A stretch of DNA of 10,542 nucleotides from Bacteroidota bacterium (GTDB taxonomy: Bacteria > Bacteroidota > Ignavibacteria > UBA10030), in NCBI GenBank assembly GCA_003453835.1, contig DMMN01000336.1, positions 4,516 through 15,057 on the forward strand, given 5' to 3'. Under the pieces are notes generated by a model, which was given only the letters and a program-made list of their open reading frames with translations, did not search any database and had not been told where the DNA came from. This document shows, piece after piece, positions 1-7,800 of the stretch. Position numbers and translations under genes: made by a program. Positions within the stretch are counted from its first letter, which is position 1. Every line of letters starts with the position of its first letter.

Positions 1-77
1 GATTTCAGGAGTTGTTTGCTGTTTGTCACACTTGACTCACGACAGAAAAAACTCCGCTTACAAAGATAAGCTTCACC

Positions 78-106
78 TTGACATTCCGATCGTCGTCAGG
101 TACTTT
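78..106 (+). promoter_or_regulatory. Candidate sigma70-like promoter
   Basis: A perfect TTGACA hexamer (78-83) is followed after a 17-bp spacer by TACTTT (101-106), a weak -10 match of three out of six bases. It lies about 180 bp upstream of the short ORF at 287. The -35 box and spacing are good, but the -10 is poor and promoter consensus varies in FCB bacteria, so this is only a candidate. Confidence 0.3.
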
Positions 107-286
107 GCAATCGGCGCGACAAGGAGTTGCCCTCACCATCATCACAGGCCTTCGGGCGAGTCCTTCTCTTGACGTGCAACTCGCTGCCAACTTCCATCTC
201 CGTCGCTTGTATTACTGAAGAGCGCCTTCCGGGCGCGTCTGGTTTCCGGAGATCGTCCATCGATGGGATGAAACAGGAAGATCGCC

Positions 287-547
287 ATGAAAGACCGCGT
301 GATAGTCATCTCCACGCCACTTGCCTTTTGTGTTGTCCTCGCAAGCGCTACAATCCTTAGAGCCCAAGAAACTCCCTTTGCCGTTCGTCCGCTTCTGAAG
401 TGTGCGCAGATGAGTTCGTTCTACAATTCCCTCAGCGAGGATGAAAGTCGTCCGTGTGGACACAGCTTTGGTATGGGACAATGGTGGAGAGTTCGGATAT
501 CGACGATGCGTGACACCGGCGCCAATGAACAGCTTCAAAACAGATAG
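287..547 (+). CDS. Short secreted protein or 5' remnant of an exported-protein gene
   Basis: I do not recognise this 86-aa ORF. The start is well supported: AGGAAG (275-280) lies six bases before the ATG. Residues 1-26 look like a Sec signal peptide, with a basic KDR start, a hydrophobic run (PLAFCVVLASATIL) and a likely cleavage at LRA|QE. The ~60 residues that follow (ETPFAVRPLLKCAQ onward) contain two Cys and show no domain I know. The TAG stop (545-547) is about 10 bp before an inverted repeat at 558-609. An export signal on a very short, featureless mature part suggests the beginning of a longer gene cut short by rearrangement, but a genuine small secreted protein cannot be excluded. Overlapping ORFs in other frames (441-686 on +, 212-625 on -) lack comparable initiation signals. 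Confidence 0.35.
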   Translation: MKDRVIVISTPLAFCVVLASATILRAQETPFAVRPLLKCAQMSSFYNSLSEDESRPCGHSFGMGQWWRVRISTMRDTGANEQLQNR

Positions 548-557
548 AGATTCCCCA

Positions 558-609
558 CGAAACACGCCGATTACGCGAAAACTACTTCGAATCTTCCGCG
601 TGTTTCGCG
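558..609. repeat. Inverted repeat, 10-bp perfect arms
   Basis: CGAAACACGC (558-567) is the exact reverse complement of GCGTGTTTCG (598-607), with a 30-base spacer. The inner CGCGAAA (574-580) can alternatively pair with TTTCGCG (603-609). The words ACGCGAAA and CGCGTGTTT also occur in the longer intergenic repeats near 1090-1175 and 8045-8117, so this may be a shortened or decayed relative of that element. No T-run follows it, so it is not a classical intrinsic terminator. Confidence 0.55.
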
Positions 610-783
610 AGAAGAAAGAAACCACTGCCGTTGGTGGTGATCTTACAATAGAGCAGTCAACGCTCAGCGGGATGCATTCGATCTGAGCGAATAGTTACAG
701 CTTCACGGAAAGAACCCGACCGATCCGGCAAAGAGCGGAACCCTTTCGCTCTTGCAGAGTCGACTACTTTGGGAGGAACTGCC
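610..783. other. Non-coding stretch with two small hairpins
   Basis: I see no supported gene here. Two perfect 7-bp inverted repeats can form hairpins on either strand: CGCTCAG (661-667) with CTGAGCG (683-689), loop 15 bases, and AAGAGCG (731-737) with CGCTCTT (747-753), loop 9 bases. The second ends 18 bp before the Shine-Dalgarno of the 784 ORF and could act as an mRNA leader structure. Neither is followed by a convincing T-tract. A role is inference only; arms this short can arise by chance. Confidence 0.3.
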
Positions 784-1002
784 ATGCGCACCGCGCCTTG
801 GGTTCTCCAGTTTTCCCCTCTTCTCATCAGCTTCTCGTTACTCAATTCCCTAGTTGTACCCGCTCCAGGACAATCAGTTTTAAGGCTGTTCAGGTTTGAT
901 AGTGGAGATCCCACCGCGACCTTGGCAGCGCTTGATCTCCAACCGGATCAACTCGTTGTGAACGCATCTCGAACACGATTCTGTTTGGCGCCATGCAATT
1001 GA
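784..1002 (+). CDS. Short secreted protein or 5' remnant of an exported-protein gene
   Basis: I do not recognise this 72-aa ORF. GGGAGGA (771-777) sits six bases before the ATG, the strongest Shine-Dalgarno in the left part of the window; an upstream in-frame TTG at 769 would lie just before this SD and is rejected. The N-terminal ~30 residues are export-like: an Arg near the start, then a hydrophobic stretch (LLISFSLLNSLVVPAPGQS). The remaining ~42 residues (VLRLFRFDSGDPTATLAAL onward) match no domain I know and include two Cys close to the C-terminus. The TGA (1000-1002) coincides with the left edge of the intergenic repeat at 1002-1199. This suggests that the repeat, or a rearrangement at it, truncated a longer exported-protein gene. 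A real small secreted product remains possible. Confidence 0.4.
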   Translation: MRTAPWVLQFSPLLISFSLLNSLVVPAPGQSVLRLFRFDSGDPTATLAALDLQPDQLVVNASRTRFCLAPCN

Positions 1003-1199
1003 AAGAAAGGAACTACTCAGTCAAAAATCTTCTAAAGAAAGGTAATTATGCAGCCCACGAAAGACCCCGACCGGAAGATTGTCGGGGCAGGCACGGAAAA
1101 CGCAAAATGATTTGTTTCAGCATAAAGGAGTTCTGTGGTCGTTTTTAGCGTTCGTGTAATTCGCGTGTTTTAGTGGGCATTAGGTCAAGGTGAGTAGTT
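1002..1199 (+). repeat. Intergenic repeat, copy A
   Basis: This element aligns over most of its length with 7978-8144 in the same orientation. Shared words in order are TCTAAAGAAAG, ACGAAA, a 16-bp identical run GGAAGATTGTCGGGGC (1073-1088), AACGC.AAA.GAT.TGTT, CGCGTGTTT (with one T more here), AGTGGGCA and GAGTAGTT. The left edge looks partly duplicated: AAAGAAAGG occurs at 1002-1010 and again at 1034-1042. AAAGAAAGG-AACTACTC at 1002-1018 resembles the left end of copy B better than the inner one does. There is no coding potential with initiation signals. A decayed dispersed repeat or a structured 3' intergenic element are both possible. Confidence 0.7.
1065..1087 (+). other. Conserved hairpin in repeat copy A
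   Basis: CCCCGAC (1065-1071) pairs perfectly with GTCGGGG (1081-1087) around a 9-base loop CGGAAGATT. The same structure recurs in copy B at 8011-8035, with one A-T pair changed to a G.T wobble and an extra outer G-C pair. No T-run follows, so it is not a standard Rho-independent terminator. Pairing is retained between diverged copies, which hints at a structural role such as mRNA 3'-end protection or pausing. Confidence 0.55.
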
Positions 1200-1234
1200 A
1201 CGAAAGAAAACGAAAATCTTTGGAGGGCAATCCG

Positions 1235-1750
1235 ATGAAAGCAAGAGACTCAATCATGTATTCCACAATGATCTTCGTCTGTGTTCTGATATCTCTGATG
1301 CCGCACCGCGTAGATGCACAGACGCAAAAGCGTCAGGTCGAGACGTTAGCCAAAGGGGCCGAGATGATCGTCGTTGGAAAAGTCGCCCAGGTTCGTTCGG
1401 AATGGAATAAGGAAAGAACCAGAATCTTCACAAAGGTTTCATTGAACGTTGAGGAATATGTCAAAGGAGAAAGCTCTTTGCGGACCTTGGCGATCACTCA
1501 TCCGGGCGGTGAGATTGGCGCCGTGGGCGAGCTCTATACCCACACGCCGACATTTTCGCAGGGCGAGGAAGTTCTCGTCTTCTTGAAGAAGGACGGCAGG
1601 AACAACCTCGTTGTAACAGGCGGGAATGAGGGAAAGCTCACAATCACGAAGAATCAACTGACTGGTGAAAGGATCATGATGGACGGAGAGACGCTGAAGA
1701 CGTTTACGTCGAGAGTGAAGAGTCTCGCAATCCCACCTGATGTCAAGTGA
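1235..1750 (+). CDS. Secreted 171-aa protein, probable partner of the neighbouring metalloprotease-domain protein
   Basis: The start at ATG 1235 is chosen because GGAGGG (1222-1227) is seven bases upstream; the longer reading from GTG 1190 would begin inside repeat copy A. Residues 1-28 form a Sec signal peptide: charged MKARD, a hydrophobic core around IFVCVLISLM, and likely cleavage VDA|QT. The mature part (~143 aa) has no membrane segment and no T9SS tail, so a periplasmic location is likeliest. It has the pattern VVGKVAQVRSEWNKE..RIFTKVSLNVEEYVKGE, then ITHPGGEIG and FSQGEEVLVFLKK, which predicts a small all-beta fold. From memory, short exported proteins with this 'GKV..W....I.T...V.EYxKG...GG..G...GEEVLVFL' layout occur beside or fused to matrixin-like proteases in FCB and deltaproteobacterial genomes. 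That fits the HEIGH-bearing gene 122 bp downstream. A protease-associated, inhibitory or substrate role is inference; the function is unknown. Confidence 0.85.
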   Translation: MKARDSIMYSTMIFVCVLISLMPHRVDAQTQKRQVETLAKGAEMIVVGKVAQVRSEWNKERTRIFTKVSLNVEEYVKGESSLRTLAITHPGGEIGAVGELYTHTPTFSQGEEVLVFLKKDGRNNLVVTGGNEGKLTITKNQLTGERIMMDGETLKTFTSRVKSLAIPPDVK

Positions 1751-1862
1751 TGCGCTCGAAGCCATGACAGGCAACAACTACGATCTCATGAAAGTACGCG
1801 GCGCTACTTGTCGACCGGCTGCCGCCGTATGCAGTGTGACCTTCCCACTCCTATAGAACTGT

Positions 1863-1867
1863 GGAGG
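1863..1867 (+). promoter_or_regulatory. Shine-Dalgarno that decides the start of the giant gene
   Basis: GGAGG lies five bases before ATG 1873. The in-frame GTG at 1861 overlaps this site and would add only four residues (MEVC) ahead of the basic MRK signal-peptide start, so 1873 is preferred. Confidence 0.75.
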
Positions 1868-1872
1868 TGTGT

Positions 1873-4800
1873 ATGCGTAAGCTTACTGTTCTTTTCTTGC
1901 TCTCCGTTCCGACCTACCTCGCGAACGCTCAATGGATCCAAACAAGTGGCCCAACAGGCGGGACCGTTAATTCTGTTGCCGTTAGCGACCCGAATCTCTT
2001 TGCCGGGACTTGGAGTTATGGTGTATTTCGTCGAGCGCTGTCAGATTTTCCGTCTAGCGGACCCGCGATCTTTACAGTGACAAATACAAACGATAGCGGA
2101 CCAGGTTCATTGCGGCAGGCAGTCTTGGACGCCAATAGTAATCCCGGCTTGGACGAGATTCGGTTCAACATTCCCGGACCGGGACCTCACACGATTCTAC
2201 TAACGTCTTCGCTTCCCAGTATCGTCGATTCCGTCACTATAGATGGCACAACCGACCCCGATTTCGGCGGAAGTCCGATTATCGAACTCAACGGGAGCAG
2301 CCTCTCTGGAGGAGCAAACGGGCTTACGATTCAAGCAAGTGGCTGCACCGTTCGAGGTCTTGTGGTTAACCGTTTCTCAACAGGGTACGGTATCCTCATC
2401 AGCGGGCCCGGGTCAACCGGAAATACAATCAGTGGCAACTATATCGGTATCGATCCGACAGGTCAGGTGGCACAGCCGAACAAACGAGGGATACAGGTTG
2501 AAAACGCATCTGGAAATACTATTGGTGGATTGACGGCTGCAGAGCGCAATGTTGTTTCGGGAGGCCATGAGATCGCCATCAACATCATCAGCGGCTCGAA
2601 CAACAACACTGTGGTCGGTAACTCTGTTGGCACGAATTTCAACGGAACTTCACCGATCCCCAATAACAACGGGATCTGGATTCAAAACTCATCTGATAAT
2701 ACCGTCGGCGGGTCAGCGGCTGGCGCGAGAAATATCGTTTCCGGAAACGACGGTAACGGTATCTGGATCGACCTTTCTGGCACCGGCAACAGCGTGAAGG
2801 GGAACTACGTCGGGCTTGCTTCTGACGGCGACACTCCGCTGGGGAACAAGCATTTTGGCATCAAGATAAGCGGATCCGCCGGAAACATCATCGGCGGTCC
2901 GAATCCCGGCGACGGCAATGTGGTTTCCGCAAACGGATCGCTCTCCCCTCCCCGACATGGCATTTACATTGAATACGAAGCTTCGGGCGTCGGTAATCTT
3001 GTAGAAGGAAATCTTGTGGGAACCGACGCGACCGGAATGCTGGGCCGGGGAAACATCAACTTTGGGATTTGTGTCCTCGAAGCATCTCACAACACCATCA
3101 AGAACAATCTCGTTTCCGGCAACAGATATGGTGTTGTCATTTGGGGCGCGGATGCTGGGGCAGGGGCTAGCTACAACATCGTCCAAGGCAATTTGATCGG
3201 CACAAAAAAGAACGGAACTGACAGCCTTGGCAACGAAGTGGGTCTCTACATCCGAAAAGGACATTACAACACAATAGGGGGAACATCACAACCAGCACGC
3301 AACATCATCTCCGGGAACAGACTCCACGGTCTCGCGATTGGTCGGGGACAATCATCCAATAACAAGGTCCAGGGCAATTACATCGGACTCGACATCAACG
3401 GGAGCACCGCTCCGCTCGGAAACGGATATGCTCATCCCACTCTGCAGGGATTCGGGATCGATATCTTCGATGCCACCGGAAATGTCATCGGCGGATCTGA
3501 GGCCGGCGCAGCTAATGTCATCTCCGGAAATATCGGGTATGGCATCCTCATTGACAAAGATGCAGAAACCACAACGAACAATCTTGTTCGGGGAAACTTC
3601 ATCGGTACTGATCCCACCGGTTTGATTGCAGTTGGGAATACCGTTGGTGTCGCGATCAAAGATGCTTCTTCGAACACAATCGGCGGCTCGAATACTGCGG
3701 ATCGGAACATTATCGCGGGCAACACCGATGATGGCATCAATATTCTCGGCTCAACCGCGACCGGGAATATCGTTGCGGGCAACTACATCGGCATTGCCTC
3801 CGACGGGACAACCGCGCTTGGCAATGGAGATGATGGCGTAAACATCGAATCCCCAAACAATACTGTTGGTGGCACAACTGCAGGAGCAGGGAATGTCTTT
3901 TCAGCCAATGGCAGTCATGGCATTGTGATCGTCGGAAGCGCTGCAACGGGCAACATGGTCTTGGGGAACTTCGTTGGGACTGATGCGGCCGGAACGACTA
4001 ATCGAGGTAACGGTGAGGGTGGGATCTTCATCGGAAATGGTGCATCGGGTAACATCATCGGCGGTACGACTCAGGAGGGCCGCAACATCATTTCCGCGAA
4101 CGGTGTCAACCCACTTCCGCTCTCTGGCAAACCCGGAGTCACAATCACCGGCCCTGGGAGCAATGCAAACGTTCTGATCGGGAACTACATAGGTACTGAT
4201 GTCACCGGAACCGTCAAATTGGGGAATTACGGTGATGGCGTACACATCCGATTCGGTGCTTCAGGGAATACGGTTGGCGGTACGGATTCGCGTGAAAGGA
4301 ATATAATCTCTGGAAATGACGTTACGGGAATCGCGATCTTCGGCCTTGGCACAAACAGCAACAATGTGCTGGGAAACTACATCGGCCTTGACGCGACTGG
4401 AACTCAGAACCTTGGTCACACGAACGGAACCGGAGTCTATATCGGATATGGGGCTTCCAACAACCGAGTCGGAGGAGCCGTCGCAGGAGCGCGCAATTTC
4501 ATCTCCGGCAACACCGGCTGGGGTGGTGTGGCCATCGAAGGCGCGAACAACAACACGATAGTTGGCAACACCTTTGGAACCGACATAAACGGCACTGTTT
4601 CGTACGGGAACCTCATTGGAGTCCGCATCTACGCCGGTTCTTCAGGGAACAAGATAGGGGGCACAACAGCCGGGGAAGGAAATGTTATTGTTCATAGCAT
4701 GGAGGCCGGCGTAGCAGTACTTGACGGAAGCAACAACACCGTTCTCTGTAATTCAATCCATTCAAACTCAGGCCTCGGCATCGATCTCGGCGGCGACGGC

Positions 4801-7800
4801 GTAACGTCAAACGATGACGTCGACGGCGACCCGGATTCCGGTCCAAACAACCTGCAGAATTTTCCTGTTCTGACCAGCGCCGCGAGCGACGTTCAGATCA
4901 TCAGCGGCAGCCTGAACAGCACACCGAATACTCAGTTCAGAATTGAATTCTTCAGGAATGACGAGAGCGATCCATCCGGGTACGGGGAAGGACAGACATT
5001 CATCGGATCGGCGACGCTCACGACAGATGGGAACGGAAACGCGCCGTTTAATGTGGCAATTCCCGGTGAGATTCTCGCCGGCAAGTCCTATAGCGCAACC
5101 GCAACCGATCCGGGCGGAAACACATCCGAATTCTCCCTCAGCGTGCCTTGCGTCGTAAAGACGAAATCGTACGGTCCGCACTACGTCGTGAACAAAACCA
5201 ATTCCGGAATTCCTCTCCACTGGCCCGACGGGGATGCTACCTTCGCCATCTGTAACTCGATCAACCCTCTGTCGAGGTCGGCCATCAGTTCCGCCTTCGC
5301 AACGTGGAACGACCTTGACAGACTACAGATCACCAGCCACGGCACGACAACAAGTTCGACAAAATGGGGAGGAGATCCGGATGGCTTGAACAACAATGTC
5401 TGGATCACGAATCCGGTCACGTGGCAAGACACAATGGGAATGGATCCGAAAGTGGTCGCGGTAACGCGTGTCCGTTACAACGCAATCACAGGCACGATTT
5501 CCGACGTGGATATCGCATTCAATGCGAGCAATCCAACGTTGTTCGAATACACGGTCAATCAGGATCCGTCGAATCCCGATCCGACGAAGCTCGACCTCCA
5601 AAACGTTGCGACGCATGAGATAGGTCATTTCTTCGGGCTGGGCGATATCTACAATCCTGCCGACGTTGGCTACCTCGATGGGATGGCTGAGGACAACGAG
5701 GATCAGACGATGTACGGGAAGATCAAGAAGGGGGAAGTAAAAAAGAGAACTCTCTATCCCCCACCCGATCCGGGAAACCCGACCGATGTTGAGGGGGGTG
5801 ACAAAGCCGGCATCGAGAACATCTATACCAACATTCTCAACAAACGGATAGATTTGGTTTTTGTATTCGACGGCTCAAACACCTTCGCCGGATCTCCACT
5901 CAATGCTCTGAAAGCTGCCAAGAACAGCGCTCTGCAACTTGTCGACAAGACCCGCGATGGAGACAAGATCGCCGTGATCAAACTTCCGGACAATGTGATC
6001 TTGCCGATGACGGAAGTGACTGAGCATTCAAGGAACTCGATCAAGGCCTCTATCCGCAACATCACGAAAGGTCCGAATAGCCGCTCGATTGGAGCCGGGC
6101 TGGTAGCAGGTCAAAACCAGTTGACGACGTATGGAGCTGCAGACCATCAGTGGGCGATGATCCTGCTCAGTTCCGGCGAGCAGGACGAATTCCCCCGCGC
6201 CAGCACTGTGCTCTCGCAAATCGATCCCCGGACGAAGATCTTTGCCGTTGGCTTTGAACAAACGAGCGCCGAGGCACAGGATCTGAACAGCTATGTCGCA
6301 AACCAGACTCACGGTGACTACCTCTTCGCAAAAGATTCGACCCAGATTGTTGACGCCGTCAATTTCTTCTGGTACAGACTCTTGGGGATGCAGGTTGTCT
6401 ATCTTTCTGCACCGCTGAGCACAGCGGACCTGGCAAATGTCTCTCCTCCGGGTGTGTATTGGCAGGGTGGATTCTACTGGCAAGGAGGTGTCTATTGGCA
6501 GGGTGGAGTTTATTGGCAAGGAGGGATATACTGGCAAGGCGGAGTATACTGGCAGGGCGGCGTCCTTGAAGTTGGCGTCTACTGGCAAGGCAGTGACCTT
6601 GATCTGACATTGATAGAGCCAAATACGAATCGTAGCATTGATTCTGTTGTTGCGGCGGCCGATCCGAACATCGACTTCTTCTCCGGTCCCAACTACGAGT
6701 ACTACCGGATCAGAAATGCGCAGCCGGGCAACTGGTCCGGGTATGTGTACGGAAAAGATATCCCCGCACCTCCAGAGTATGAGACCTACAGAATCTATAT
6801 CGCGGCGCGGCAAGACGCGACGCTCGATGTCACGTTTGATCGGGATAGATATCTGCTCGGCGAGCAAATCAATGTTGAATCTCGCGTCTACAGCGGCGGC
6901 GAGCACCAGTACGATATCGACATGATTGGTGGTCAACCGATAGTCGATGCGCATGTCCAGGCGGTCGTGATCAGTCCTGCAGGTAACACTGTTGGGGTCT
7001 ATCCGTTCAACAATGCCGGAGACGTGCAGAGGCTTGCTTTCACACCGACAAGCGGTGTCGGAAGCTACAAGTTCATCATCAGGGCTTTGAAGATCAACGC
7101 GGAGGACCCGACCAAAGCTGACTTCGGTGTGGTGAGTGAACATTCAGTCTTTGTGTCTTCAACGGATTTTCCGGGCGGCTCCGCGCAGCAACGAATCGTT
7201 GAGGCCAGGAATCTGCTCGCCGGCATCAGCAGCAATGACCAGCAGGTAAAGAACGCGGTCAAGATAGCCCTGGAGAACATTGACCATTGTCTCCTCCCGT
7301 CGTTCTGGATCGATGGGAATCATCTTGCGTCCGGTGGCAGTCAAGTCTTCAACGATTTAAGGAAAGCGGCGGGTGAGCTGACGAAGATTCTGACGAAGCA
7401 ATCCGTTCAGGACATTGCCCTTGCAGCACTGAGAGATCTCTACAGCGCGTCTTCCGTGATCGTTTCCATTTCTATCAGTGAAGCCGTCTGCACCACTCCC
7501 ACGTGCGTTGAGTTGATAGCGGATGCGAAAAAACAAATGGAGCAGGCGCTGAAGCAGTCGGATAAGAAGAACTATGACACTGCCATCGAGCATCATCGAG
7601 TCGCTTGGGTGGATGTGCAAATAGCCCTCGGCTTGATGCAGCCCGGGTTGGGCGAACAGGAATCGAGTTCTCTTGGAAAGCCGGCGGAGTTCGGCTTCGG
7701 TCAGAACTTCCCGAATCCCTTCAATCCGACGACTGTCATACGGTATCAACTGCCAAAGTCTTCCCCGGTCCTCCTGGAAGTATTCAACGTCCTGGGTGAG

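Noticed and set aside
212..625. Minus-strand ORF of 137 aa in the left intergenic region
   Set aside because: It has no recognisable domain, spans the inverted repeat at 558-609, and lies opposite a + strand ORF with a strong Shine-Dalgarno and signal peptide.
1190..1234. Upstream GTG start extending the 171-aa protein by 15 residues
   Set aside because: The GTG lies within repeat copy A and would put a charged stretch ahead of a normal signal peptide. ATG 1235 has its own well-placed GGAGGG.
1751..1872. Terminator or promoter between the 171-aa gene and the giant gene
   Set aside because: I found no stem-loop with a T-tract and no -35/-10 pair with acceptable spacing. Cotranscription is possible but not shown.
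2434..4695. CRISPR-like or DNA-level tandem repeat array
   Set aside because: The ~200-bp periodicity is a protein repeat with diverged DNA, in one uninterrupted reading frame, without identical direct repeats or spacers.
6451..6591. Diversity-generating retroelement variable region or phase-variation tract
   Set aside because: There is no reverse transcriptase or template repeat in the window. The units vary mainly at synonymous positions, unlike adenine-targeted mutagenesis, and 18-bp changes would not shift the frame.
6028..7143. Long minus-strand ORF of 371 aa opposite the giant gene
   Set aside because: It is antisense to a continuous, domain-rich coding sequence. Its protein has repetitive LP[IV][YD][ST] runs that are simply the complement of the YWQG array, and it has no recognisable domain.
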